Of a DNA stretch of 64,000 nucleotides, positions 1-8,081 are shown one piece after another. Under the pieces are notes generated by a model. The model did no database searches and was not told the origin of the DNA. It saw only the letters and a list, made by a program, of their open reading frames with translations. This DNA comes from Bacillus marinisedimentorum. GTDB lineage: Bacteria; Bacillota; Bacilli; Bacillales; Bacillaceae_O. Position 1 is the stretch's first letter; each line of letters starts with the position of its first letter. The position numbers and the translations under genes were made by a program. The stretch is taken from positions 1 through 64,000 of the forward strand of contig NZ_LWBL02000028.1 in assembly GCF_001644195.2 (NCBI RefSeq). Direction: 5' to 3'.

Positions 1-190
1 ATTCCCTCTGGCCGCACTCACAGTGTCTTCTTTGCACCACAGGCACAAGGGCGACATCTGTTCCTGCTTCCCTCCGGTCGCACTCACAGTGTCTTCTTTG
101 CCGCGGGGCGGGCGCTGAGTTACCTCGTCGCTATCGCTCCTGCGGGATCTCACAAAAAGCTCACGTTTATCGGAGAAGTCCCGGGCGGTT
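1..190 (-). repeat. Family A dispersed repeat, partial copy at window edge
   Basis: This GC-rich stretch matches the repeat at 7688-7933. It carries the shared cgcggggcgggcgctgag core at 101-118. The ~66-nt nested module occurs twice in a row, once truncated by the window edge (1-35) and once complete (36-101). The far end, after about 155, is degenerate and no terminal repeat is recognisable there. Confidence 0.75.
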
Positions 191-266
191 ATCGTTTATC
201 GTTGCTTTGATAATCCTGCTTAATCTATTATATGGACAGGAGTTGGATGGTCTAACAAACAAGATT

Positions 267-293
267 AAAACCGCGCATTTCGGCGCGGTTTTT
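267..293. terminator. Bidirectional-looking intrinsic terminator after ytoI
   Basis: A CCGCGC stem with its GCGCGG partner and a 6-nt loop is flanked by A-rich and T-rich tracts. It lies 73 bp past the ytoI stop on the minus strand. Confidence 0.85.
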
Positions 294-365
294 GAAATAT
301 CCATACACCCTGAAAAGGTAATACTCACTCAGATTTCACAGCTCTTTCTTATGAAAAGCTGGCGG

Positions 366-1697
366 TCAATATTGCCGGTCAATCAGCTGAGCCATCATGA
401 GTGCCTTGCCGACCATGACCCCGCCGTTGTAAACTTCCACATCCACTTTACCGAATTTGCGCCCGACTTCAAGAACTTTTGGATGAATTTCTATTGTGCT
501 TTCAATCTGGATTGGTTTAATAAAATAAATGGTGATGTTCTCCACGACAAGATCTCCCTTTTTATAGGAACGAAGCACCCTGTTCCCCGCTTCTGTCACA
601 ATCGTCGTAAACACACCGTATGAAATGGTTCCAAGCGAATTGGTCATTTGCGGAGCGACCTCAAACCGGTATACAGGGGTTGCTTTGTCTTCGCCCACCT
701 CCGCAAACCGGGATGTTACGAGATCATCAATTGTTTCACCGACCTGCGGCTGATTTTGAATCATTTGCAGGGCTTTCAACACATCCTGGCGGCTGATGAT
801 CCCCTGAAGGCGATGATGCTGATCCGTGACCGGCAATACTTCAATTCCCTCCCACACCATCATGTGGGCAGCAGTCGCTACAGAAGTTTTGCCCAGCACG
901 GTCATCGGATTTTTGGTCATCACTTTTTCAATAACCATGTTTTTTTCCTTGCCGATGACATCCTTTGACGTTACCATTCCCTGCACTTTCATATTTTGGT
1001 CAACGACCGGATAGCGGCTGTGCGCGGTCTGGTCATTATGACGGTACCACATATCAACCTTATCGTTCGTTTTTAAAAAGAAGGTGTTGTCCAGCCCTGT
1101 CAAAATATCTTCGACAAGAATTATTTCTTTTTTGATCAGTTGGTCGTAAATCGCCCTGTTAATCATCGCCGCAACGGTAAACGTATCATATGAACTGGAA
1201 ATGATCGGCAGTTTATACTCATCTGCAAGCTTGATGACCTCTTCGTCTGTACCGAAGCCACCGGTGACCAGTACAGCCGCTCCTGCTTCCAGTGCAAGCT
1301 TATGAGCCTTCGTTCTGTTCCCGACAATCAGGAGATTTCCAGCCCCAGTATATCTCATCATGGCTTCGAGCTTCATGGCGCCGATCACGAACTTATTAAG
1401 CGTCTTATGAAGGCCTTCCCTGCCGCCAAGCACCTGGCCATCTACGATGTTAACCACTTCAGCATATGTCAATTTTTCGATGTTCTCTTTTTTCTTTTTT
1501 TCAATCCGGATTGTTCCGACACGTTCAATTGTGCTGACAAGCCCCTGATTTTCAGCATCTTTAATTGCCCGATATGCAGTTCCTTCACTGACAGAGAGCT
1601 CCTTGGCGATTTGCCTGACCGAAATTTTATTCCCGATCTCCAGTGATTCAATAAATTGAAGAATTTGTTCATGCTTTGTTGCCATCTCATTCACCAT
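366..1697 (-). CDS. ytoI: YtoI-like HTH/DRTGG/CBS-domain regulatory protein
   Basis: This is a predicted DNA-binding, ligand-sensing regulator of 443 residues. Domains in order: an N-terminal winged helix-turn-helix (about residues 10-65, with SVSEGTAYRAIKDAENQG), a DRTGG domain (about 85-190), a CBS pair (about 200-310), and a C-terminal hotdog/thioesterase-like domain (about 335-440). This is the YtoI arrangement, near full family length. The reading frame is open to 1766, but the GAAGGAAAG ribosome site favours a start at 1697 (or the adjacent GTG). The usual family start, MATKHEQ, is at 1685. Ligand and targets are unknown to me. It is monocistronic, with its own terminator. Confidence 0.88.
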   Translation of the reverse strand: MVNEMATKHEQILQFIESLEIGNKISVRQIAKELSVSEGTAYRAIKDAENQGLVSTIERVGTIRIEKKKKENIEKLTYAEVVNIVDGQVLGGREGLHKTLNKFVIGAMKLEAMMRYTGAGNLLIVGNRTKAHKLALEAGAAVLVTGGFGTDEEVIKLADEYKLPIISSSYDTFTVAAMINRAIYDQLIKKEIILVEDILTGLDNTFFLKTNDKVDMWYRHNDQTAHSRYPVVDQNMKVQGMVTSKDVIGKEKNMVIEKVMTKNPMTVLGKTSVATAAHMMVWEGIEVLPVTDQHHRLQGIISRQDVLKALQMIQNQPQVGETIDDLVTSRFAEVGEDKATPVYRFEVAPQMTNSLGTISYGVFTTIVTEAGNRVLRSYKKGDLVVENITIYFIKPIQIESTIEIHPKVLEVGRKFGKVDVEVYNGGVMVGKALMMAQLIDRQY

Positions 1698-1819
1698 ACT
1701 TTCCTTCGGGCGTAGAAGTTTCTGTACTACTCTGTTTCCATTATATCCACTAATACAGGAATTCACAATATCGATTGCGAATTCATCTGATCAATTACTG
1801 TCTACCCATTTTTTTACAT

Positions 1820-1846
1820 GTTTAAAAGACTATCCATAGAGGAATA
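1820..1846 (+). promoter_or_regulatory. Candidate sigma-B-like promoter for the 22-residue peptide gene
   Basis: GTTTAA at 1820-1825 is followed after 15 nt by GGAATA at 1841-1846, a partial match to the sigma-B consensus GTTTAA-N12-15-GGGTAT. It lies 38 bp before the peptide start. The -10 match is imperfect. Confidence 0.3.
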
Positions 1847-1883
1847 GTTTTACTAACAAGCTAAATGAAAGGATGGTAGGATA

Positions 1884-1952
1884 ATGCTTCGCACGATTCT
1901 AATGGTTATTGGACTAATCGTTGTTATAGGTTGGATTATCAGTCTGTTATAA
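1884..1952 (+). CDS. 22-residue single-span membrane peptide
   Basis: The ATG at 1884 is preceded by an AAAGGATGG-type ribosome site. The product reads MLRTILMVIGLIVVIGWIIS and then two leucines. It is almost entirely one hydrophobic helix with a single Arg near the N terminus. An intrinsic terminator follows the stop within 13 bp, so this looks like a complete small transcription unit between ytoI and ric. Function is unknown. Confidence 0.6.
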   Translation: MLRTILMVIGLIVVIGWIISLL

Positions 1953-1964
1953 TATTTTTTCAGT

Positions 1965-1992
1965 AAAACACCCTGTCACGGGGTGTTTTTTC
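1965..1992 (+). terminator. Intrinsic terminator of the small peptide gene
   Basis: An ACACCC/GGGTGT stem with a short loop is followed by six T residues. Confidence 0.85.
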
Positions 1993-2303
1993 TTATGGCA
2001 TCACTTTGGTTATCTTCCATCAACGGTGAATTCGAATGAGCCGCAGCTGGTCCACAGTTCTTATGCATCAGGACTGCTCAGCATGTTGATTGTAAGCAGC
2101 GGGCACAGACAGTCAAGCGTGTAAATATCCCCTACAAGTAAGAGAATGGACCTTGTGAATCCCTGTTATGCTTCCACCGGTCAATACGCCCTTCACAAGA
2201 AAAACAAGTGCATGTTTTCATCTCCAGCAAGTGACAGAGAACACTTCTTTTTATTCCTGCATGCTTTAAGCTTAAGTCAGAACAAAGCAGAGGAGTGGAA
2301 AAT
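1993..2303 (+). promoter_or_regulatory. ric upstream region with paired TTGTGAA half-sites
   Basis: No gene is visible here. CTTGTGAA at 2152-2159 and its exact inverse TTCACAAG at 2192-2199 flank a 32-nt spacer. Both resemble the ResD recognition motif TTTGTGAAT known from B. subtilis nitric-oxide and anaerobic genes. Control of ric by ResD is an inference. Confidence 0.3.
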
Positions 2304-3014
2304 ATGAGTGAACTTAAATTTAATGGAACCGAATCAGTCGGGGCCATCGTTGCAGAATATCCGAATGCCGGAACATTTTTCATGAAATATTCAATTGATT
2401 TTTGCTGTGGAGGCGATCGTCCGCTTACAGAGGCGGCGGCAGAAAAGGGGATGGACCCGGAAAAAGTATTTGAGGAACTGGCAGGCTTTTTATCAGGAAG
2501 CGGAACAGCAGGTGAAATCTGGAGCAATCGTCCGGCAAACGAATTGATTTCCCATATCATCAGCACACACCATGATTATTTGCGGGAACATTTGCCGCTC
2601 ATCAGCAAAATGACAAATAAGGTCGCAAGAGTACACGGTCCCGGCCACCCGGAGCTCATTGAAATAGACAAACTCTTTCATCAGTTGAAAGATGAACTGG
2701 AGGAACATATCGATAAAGAGGAGAATGAATTGTTTCCACTTATCGTGAAATATGATGAAGAACGTTCAGAGGACACAAAAGCGTTGGCCGAAAAAGGAAT
2801 CGAGACACTGGAAGCCGAGCATGACGAGGCAGGACGGATACTTGAAAAAATCCGCGAGTTATCATCCGGATTCACCTTGCCGGCAGACGCATGCAACACT
2901 TACAGGCTGACCTACCACTCCCTTGAGGAACTTGAAAAAGATATGTTCCAGCATGTCCATCTGGAAAATAATATCTTATTTAAACCCTTCAGCAGTGAAA
3001 CATTAAGAGCTTAA
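2304..3014 (+). CDS. scdA: Iron-sulfur cluster repair di-iron protein (Ric/ScdA/YtfE family)
   Basis: This protein is predicted to restore Fe-S clusters damaged by nitric oxide or oxidants. It has 236 residues. The N-terminal DUF542/ScdA_N domain (about 10-65) contains the hallmark FCCGGD. A C-terminal hemerythrin-like four-helix domain (about 80-232) supplies His and Glu di-iron ligands (THHDYLREHLP, EEHIDKEENELFP, EAEHDEAG, HVHLENN). The ATG at 2304 is chosen because AGGAG lies 8 nt upstream; an upstream in-frame GTG overlaps that ribosome site. It is a single gene, convergent with ytkL, sharing a two-way terminator. Confidence 0.9.
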   Translation: MSELKFNGTESVGAIVAEYPNAGTFFMKYSIDFCCGGDRPLTEAAAEKGMDPEKVFEELAGFLSGSGTAGEIWSNRPANELISHIISTHHDYLREHLPLISKMTNKVARVHGPGHPELIEIDKLFHQLKDELEEHIDKEENELFPLIVKYDEERSEDTKALAEKGIETLEAEHDEAGRILEKIRELSSGFTLPADACNTYRLTYHSLEELEKDMFQHVHLENNILFKPFSSETLRA

Positions 3015-3151
3015 ACAATCCCTTTCACCTGTAAAGAAACACGCCGATTGGCGAGCCTATAGGCGATGACAGAGGCGTAGCTGCCCTTAATCTATATTGT
3101 TAAAATTGGCCGCTCGGTCGGAATACACACTTGCTGACAATTTCTGTACGC

Positions 3152-3184
3152 AAAAAAGGAAGCCGCTGCCGCGGCTTCCTTTTC
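3152..3184. terminator. Bidirectional terminator between ric and ytkL
   Basis: A perfect GGAAGCCGC/GCGGCTTCC stem with a 4-nt loop is flanked by A6 and T4. It sits between convergent genes. Confidence 0.9.
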
Positions 3185-3196
3185 ACTTGAACCCTA

Positions 3197-3874
3197 TTAT
3201 AATTCGAGAGCGTCTCCGGCATGCATGACTTCTCCATCGCCTTCAAGACTTTTCACAAATCCATCTGCATCCTGCTCGATAAGCGGGAACGTATTATAAT
3301 GAATCGGCACTGTCTTCTTCGCCTTCACCCACTTTGCAGCTGTAACAGCATCATCCGGCCCCATCGTGAAATTGTCTCCGATCGGCAGGAATGCAAGATC
3401 GATGCCGTGTTCTCCGATCAGCTTCATATCAGAGAACAGGCCTGTGTCTCCCGCATGATATACCGTTTTTCCTTCCGCTGTAAACAGGATGCCGGCCGGC
3501 ATGCCGGTGTACACTAATGTCTGTGTTTCTTCATCCTCGTAAGCCGATCCGTGGAATGCCTGTGTCAATTTCACTTTTCCGAAGTCAAACTGGTGGGAGC
3601 CGCCGATGTGCATCGGATGTGTATTAACCCCTTTCCATCCTAGGAATGTTGCCAGTTCAAAAGGGGCGACGACAAGCGCATCATTCCGTTGGGCCAACTC
3701 AACCGTATCTCCCACATGGTCACCGTGCCCATGGGTCAGCAGAATCACATCCACTTGCACTTCATCCGCCACCAGATCGCAAACCCCATTTCCGGAAATG
3801 AATGGATCAATTAGAATCTTTGTGTCTTTCGTTTCAATCCCGACTACCGAATGTCCATGATATGTAACTTTCAC
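3197..3874 (-). CDS. ytkL: UPF0173 metal-dependent hydrolase YtkL
   Basis: This is a 225-residue metallo-beta-lactamase-fold hydrolase of the UPF0173 family. The metal motif [12 protein letters not shown] lies near residue 53, and further ligands are in [12 protein letters not shown] and PIHYNTFP. The substrate is unknown. The start is a GTG at 3874 with AAAGGAGGAG 6 nt upstream, giving the family-typical beginning (M/V)KVTYHGHS. The open frame extends to 4003 but lacks family similarity before the GTG. Confidence 0.9.
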   Translation of the reverse strand: MKVTYHGHSVVGIETKDTKILIDPFISGNGVCDLVADEVQVDVILLTHGHGDHVGDTVELAQRNDALVVAPFELATFLGWKGVNTHPMHIGGSHQFDFGKVKLTQAFHGSAYEDEETQTLVYTGMPAGILFTAEGKTVYHAGDTGLFSDMKLIGEHGIDLAFLPIGDNFTMGPDDAVTAAKWVKAKKTVPIHYNTFPLIEQDADGFVKSLEGDGEVMHAGDALEL

Positions 3875-4294
3875 GTCAGGCTCCTCCTTTAAAATAATAG
3901 ATTCTTTAATAGGACTACGACAAAAAAACGCAAACTCCTGTCCAGATGGGACAATGCCTAAAAGGTGTCCACGAAATAATGCGCTTTGGCCGCTTCCTGC
4001 CATCGCTGTCCCCTTTTAAATAACGATATGCGGCTGGTTAAATCCGCCCGGTGCTCTCGCTCTCCGTACGTGTACAGAGTCTGTGTGCATCGGGTTTTCA
4101 CAGCATGCGGCAGAACATTACCTGTTCTAGCGCTCCCTTACCTTCCCGATCCGCTTCCTTAAGGAGAGGACATTGAATAAGCGATCGGAGTCCTCACCGT
4201 ACAAAATAAAATGTAAACGCGCCCGCACCTTCCTCTCTAATCAGATTTGTACTGAATCCACAATGAACTCGGATGCAGCATATAATAACAGGTG
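3875..4294. other. Gene-free region with stem-loops, possible decayed RNA or mobile element
   Basis: No convincing coding frame is present. On the minus strand there are GAACA-5-TGTTC, GAGGAC-18-GTCCTC and a CACGTACGGAG tract. The CACGTACGG string resembles the 3' strand of bacterial group II intron domain V, but its 5' partner strand cannot be matched. I cannot assign a function. Confidence 0.25.
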
Positions 4295-5839
4295 CTAGTA
4301 TTGCAGCCAGGCTTTTTCGTACTCTTCTATCAGATAAGGGTTGATTAACGTATTTGGCGGGAGTTCGCCGCCGCTTTTTTCCGCCGCATCCTCATTCTCA
4401 TCTTTCCCGAATTCAGCAAGGGTTGAAACAAGTTTTGTCGTCAGGAAACGGGTTTGTCTTGTAATCTCAATTTCTTTCAAGTCGACTGGCTCGCGGCCGG
4501 CGAGAATAAACCCCCAATTGCCGAAACTCGGAATCTCCACATGCAAATTCTCAGTCTTAAGGCCTGCAGAGGCGATTGTACTATTAATCCCCCAGTAAAC
4601 CCGGGGTGCAAACACCGGGCTGGTCGCCTGGATGTTGACCATCCCGCCAGGAGACAGGCGATTTCGGACAAGCGAATAAAATTCTCGGGTGTACAACTTG
4701 TTCAGTCCTTCGTTGTTAGGATCCGGCAGGTCAATCAGAATGACATCATACAGACTCCGCTCACTTTCCAGGAACCGGAAGGCATCTTTGTGAACGACTT
4801 CTACATGGGTGTTATCGAATGCATTGGCATTCAGCTGCCTTAAGTCACGATTCGATTTCGCCAACTCCACAACAGCGGGATCAAGATCAACGAGGGTGAT
4901 GTCTCTGGCACTTTTGTACTTGAGCACTTCCCTCAATGCCATTCCGTCGCCGCCGCCGAGGATCAAAACGTTTTCATGTCTTTTTGCTCCTTCCATAGCC
5001 GGATGGACGAGCGTCTCATGATAACGGTATTCATCAGAGGAGCTGAATTGCAGCGAACCATCGAGGTACATCCGGATATCCCCCTGTTCTTTTGTCAGGA
5101 TAATCCGCTGGTATTCGGTTTCTTCAGCAAAAATAATCGGGTCGCTGTATAGCTTTTGTTCGAATGAAAAGGCGGTTTCTTCACCAAAAAACAGGCCGGC
5201 AGCCAAAACAAGGGAAAACAGGCCGCCAAACATAAATTGTATTTTCGGCATCCTGATTTCTTCCCTGAACAGCCATGCCACCCAGACAGCTACGGCAATA
5301 TTGACCAGCGCTACCATGAATGCAGTTTTCACAAGACCAAGCTGGGGCCTGAGCAAAAAAACAAACAACAGCCCGCCGACGAGCCCGCCAGCATAGTCTG
5401 AAAAAAGAACCCTCGCCGTGCTCTTGTTCAGCGAAACCCCGATTTCGTCAGCTTTTCGAATCAATACAGGCAGTTCCACACCAGTCAATGCACCAATGGT
5501 GAATGTGACTCCATATAAAAACAGGGCTTCCGACCCGTCCGGCAAATAAGCGTTTATGCCGAAAAGAAGGAATGCCGACATTCCACCTATCAACCCAATT
5601 GTAAATTCTATCCAGATAAACGATATGATAAGCTGTTTTGTCACGTTTTCACTTAATGAAGCACCAATACCCATACCAGTTAAAAACAAAGAAATGGTCA
5701 AAGTGTATTGTTTCACTCCATCTCCAAGCATATAGGATCCGAGTGCTCCGAAAAGCACTTCGAAAATAATGCCGCAAATCGACACGATGCCAGACGCCCA
5801 GTAAATTGCCCTGCTCTTTTTCATATTTTCTTCAGACAT
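4295..5839 (-). CDS. Membrane spermidine synthase-like methyltransferase-fold protein
   Basis: This 514-residue protein has about seven hydrophobic segments in residues 1-215. A cytosolic spermidine synthase-type domain follows (about 225-480), with the SAM or decarboxy-SAM loop VLILGGGDGMALREVLKY, the acidic VDLDP, and ILIDLPDPN. Soluble SpeE lacks the membrane half, so the substrate may be membrane-linked or peptide-linked rather than free putrescine; this is inference. It is the last gene of the sigma-W-type DUF4178-pspA-DUF4247-DUF350 cluster. A GGGG-type ribosome site precedes the ATG at 5839. Confidence 0.82.
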   Translation of the reverse strand: MSEENMKKSRAIYWASGIVSICGIIFEVLFGALGSYMLGDGVKQYTLTISLFLTGMGIGASLSENVTKQLIISFIWIEFTIGLIGGMSAFLLFGINAYLPDGSEALFLYGVTFTIGALTGVELPVLIRKADEIGVSLNKSTARVLFSDYAGGLVGGLLFVFLLRPQLGLVKTAFMVALVNIAVAVWVAWLFREEIRMPKIQFMFGGLFSLVLAAGLFFGEETAFSFEQKLYSDPIIFAEETEYQRIILTKEQGDIRMYLDGSLQFSSSDEYRYHETLVHPAMEGAKRHENVLILGGGDGMALREVLKYKSARDITLVDLDPAVVELAKSNRDLRQLNANAFDNTHVEVVHKDAFRFLESERSLYDVILIDLPDPNNEGLNKLYTREFYSLVRNRLSPGGMVNIQATSPVFAPRVYWGINSTIASAGLKTENLHVEIPSFGNWGFILAGREPVDLKEIEITRQTRFLTTKLVSTLAEFGKDENEDAAEKSGGELPPNTLINPYLIEEYEKAWLQY

Positions 5840-5889
5840 GTGAAAAGCCCCTTTTTCGGTGATGCTGAATTAGTTAATGGAAGCCAAAA

Positions 5890-5909
5890 GTCCCCCGAAA
5901 ACGGGGGAC
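5890..5909. promoter_or_regulatory. GC-rich hairpin between DUF350 gene and speE-like gene
   Basis: GTCCCCCG and CGGGGGAC form an 8-bp stem with an AAAA loop. On the minus strand it is followed by CTTTTGG, an incomplete U tract. It could be a partial terminator or an RNA-processing stem that lowers expression of the last gene of the cluster. Confidence 0.5.
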
Positions 5910-5949
5910 CGGCATCATCAATTACGTACAGACATCATTTCATTGCTGT

Positions 5950-6345
5950 TTATGTAATGGAGGCGCCGATCACAAACCCGAGTCCGATCGACACAGACAT
6001 CATGACAATTCCGACCGCAATGTTACCGTTTTTCAGCTCCTTTTCCACAGAGAATCGGCGGGTCAGCATTTCAAAAAGGAAATATGCCGCTAGCTGGAGT
6101 ACGATTCCGAATCCTCCCCAAATAACCGTTCCCATGACTGAAACACTGCTGTATATCGAAAAAGCAAGAATAATACTGATCCCGATTACTTTACCGGCAA
6201 TCGAGAGGGCTACGGCGCTGTTGCCGTTGCTGATTTCATCCCAATCTTTATACTCCCGTGTGATCAATTCAAAAAATACAAGACCAATTATGATGACGGC
6301 GATTGCCGCTAAAAAGTATAGTAATGTTAATAAATATGGTCCCAT
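5950..6345 (-). CDS. DUF350 family small integral membrane protein
   Basis: This 131-residue protein has four predicted transmembrane helices (about 5-25, 45-68, 72-95, 105-130) and few charged loops, as expected for DUF350 (YjfL-like). Its molecular role is not established. In E. coli a YjfL-type protein is likewise encoded beside PspA-like YjfJ and DUF4178-like YjfK. Here it sits between the lipoprotein and the speE-like gene, 19 bp after the former, which supports one transcription unit. GGAGGGAG lies upstream of the ATG. Confidence 0.8.
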   Translation of the reverse strand: MGPYLLTLLYFLAAIAVIIIGLVFFELITREYKDWDEISNGNSAVALSIAGKVIGISIILAFSIYSSVSVMGTVIWGGFGIVLQLAAYFLFEMLTRRFSVEKELKNGNIAVGIVMMSVSIGLGFVIGASIT

Positions 6346-6364
6346 GATCTCCCTCCTTTATGAT

Positions 6365-6967
6365 TTATTTACCGGTTCCCGGGCCTCCGCCCCTTGTCGT
6401 AGATCCGCGAAAATCCGGAGGTGTGCTGCTCGGTCCTTTATATGCTTTTCCGGTAATGGTGTAACCCCGGTAACAATCATAAGGTGTTCCGGCACAGCGG
6501 GTCCGCTGCTTTTTCCCCCAGTCGTCCACATCAAACACTTCATCAAGAATCCACAGGGCCAGCATGCCATCAAAAAAACCAGGCTGGAAATTGTCGCGGA
6601 CAAAACCGTGATCGGCCGCTTCGATCAATATCCCTCCATTATTTTCCTCATCATTGGAGAGGATGACAAAATGCTGATCATATACAAGCACCTGCCGGCC
6701 ATCCTTTTTCTCACTAATTTCCTCAGGCTGCCATGCGCTGACGATGCTCTCACGGACTTCATCAAGCGTCCTGTTTCCGGCACTGTACACTTTTGAAATG
6801 TCACCGGCATCCGTACTGCTTTCAATGACATCAACCAGCTCATAATTTTCCTCTATGTAATCAAGAACCGTCCCCGACCCGAAAAGCCCGGCAGACGGTT
6901 CACTGCAACCTGAGAGGAAAAACAGCAGGGCTGCTGCCAGAATAAGTCCTCCCGGCCATGTTTTCAT
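6365..6967 (-). CDS. Probable DUF4247 family lipoprotein
   Basis: This 200-residue protein begins with a signal peptide and lipobox (AALLFFLSGCSEPS, Cys near residue 21), so it should be acylated and anchored outside the membrane. The mature part has no motif I can name beyond likeness to DUF4247 proteins. The last ~20 residues are Gly/Pro/Arg-rich and probably disordered. It lies 28 bp after pspA and 19 bp before the DUF350 gene. An envelope-stress role is inferred only from context. Confidence 0.72.
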   Translation of the reverse strand: MKTWPGGLILAAALLFFLSGCSEPSAGLFGSGTVLDYIEENYELVDVIESSTDAGDISKVYSAGNRTLDEVRESIVSAWQPEEISEKKDGRQVLVYDQHFVILSNDEENNGGILIEAADHGFVRDNFQPGFFDGMLALWILDEVFDVDDWGKKQRTRCAGTPYDCYRGYTITGKAYKGPSSTPPDFRGSTTRGGGPGTGK

Positions 6968-6995
6968 GTTTACACCTCACTGCACGTTATCAAAA

Positions 6996-7667
6996 TCATG
7001 CGTCCTTCCCGATTTTCTTTTTCAGTTCGGCAAGCTCCGCATCAACATCGTTTCCTTTATCAAGTTCTTCGAATTCATCGTCAAGGCTGCGGTTGGCGGC
7101 CCTTAAATCTTCACTCGTTTCAGCTTCAGCTTCATATTGATGGACTTTCTCCTCCATCCGTTCGAATCCGCGGCGCGATTCATCATTAGAGACATTTGAC
7201 ACCCGATTCATTTTTGTCCGTGTTTTTGCGGATTCAGCCCTGGCCTTCAGGGTGTCTTTCTTAAGCTGCATTTCCTGGTATTCCCGTTTCATTTCATCAA
7301 GCCGGCTGCGGAGCTGTGAAGCATCCTCTTTTGCACGTTCGTATGAAGCTTTTAACTGATCACGCTGTGCGGCCTGCTGCTTTTTATCTTCGAGCGCACG
7401 GCGCGCAAGATCTTCATTGCCGGCTTCAAGCGCTTTGATCGCCTGTTGTTCACGCTTTGCCATCAGCGTTTCTGAATCATCATATTTCTTTTTCAGCATT
7501 TTTTCATTGGCAATCTGTTTTGCGACTGAAGTCTCCGCATCGCGGATATCTCTCTCCATTTCCCTCATGAATTGGTCAAGCATTTTTACAGGATCTTCAG
7601 CTTTATCCAGCATCGCATTCAATTCTGAACCAACAATCGTTTTTACGCGTTTGAACATGTTAAACAT
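6996..7667 (-). CDS. pspA: Phage shock protein A (PspA/IM30) homologue
   Basis: PspA proteins polymerise on stressed membranes and limit proton leakage. This one has 223 residues. Residues 1-25 form an amphipathic helix (MFNMFKRVKTIVGSELNAML), followed by long coiled-coil helices (about 28-150) and a charged C-terminal helix ending EELDKGNDVDAELAELKKK. That is the normal family length. AAAGGAGG stands 5 nt before the ATG at 7667. A repeat element is inserted just upstream of this ribosome site, between pspA and the DUF4178 gene. Confidence 0.93.
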   Translation of the reverse strand: MFNMFKRVKTIVGSELNAMLDKAEDPVKMLDQFMREMERDIRDAETSVAKQIANEKMLKKKYDDSETLMAKREQQAIKALEAGNEDLARRALEDKKQQAAQRDQLKASYERAKEDASQLRSRLDEMKREYQEMQLKKDTLKARAESAKTRTKMNRVSNVSNDESRRGFERMEEKVHQYEAEAETSEDLRAANRSLDDEFEELDKGNDVDAELAELKKKIGKDA

Positions 7668-8081
7668 TGTTATCCTCCTTTATATTTGGCTCTAAACGTT
7701 AGTGTTGATTTCCGCTGCAGGTGCTCGCTTTCACCCAAGGGCACAAGTGCGACATCCGTTTCTGCTTCCCTCCGGTCGCACTCACGGTGTCTTCTTTGCC
7801 GCGGGGCGGGCGCTGAGCCTCCTCGTCGCTGACGCTCCTGCGGGGTCTCAGCTGTCCCGCTATTCCCGCAGGAGTCTCGCACCTTCCACTCCAATCAACT
7901 AGTGAAAAATCAACATTGAGCTTTAACACAGCCTTATATTTTGATAACCTACACTTTATTGTGTTTTTTGAATCCTTTTATTCGGCGAAGTCCTTTATAA
8001 GAAAATCTGCTCCCTTTCAGACTGCCTGAAAAGCCTCCTGCTTATGCAAACGGCGCTTACCGGTACTCTCCGCTTTTTCAA
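7668..8081. other. Gene-free gap between the DUF4178 gene and pspA
   Basis: The gap is mostly a repeat element (7688-7933). Without the element and one copy of its target duplication it would be only about 160 bp. No terminator is evident in 7942-8081. Confidence 0.7.
7688..7933 (-). mobile_element. MITE-like element (family A) with 8-bp target duplication
   Basis: This 246-bp non-coding element begins GGCT and ends AGCC. It has an inner inverted motif TGTTGATTT at 7703-7711, matched by aaatcaaca at 7907-7915. It is bracketed by the direct repeat TTATATTT at 7680-7687 and 7934-7941. The GC-rich interior is shared with repeats at 1-190 and 55232-55468. A 67-nt module (7733-7799) is nested inside. 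There is no transposase, so it would have to be mobilised in trans. Confidence 0.75.

Noticed and set aside
3038-3090. Possible fourth family B palindrome (cgccgattggcg, cctataggcg)
   Set aside because: Only short inverted pieces; none of the conserved family B text aligns.
7670-7929. Open frames inside the 7.7-kb repeat on both strands
   Set aside because: High GC content of the repeat removes stops; the same frames are not kept in other copies.
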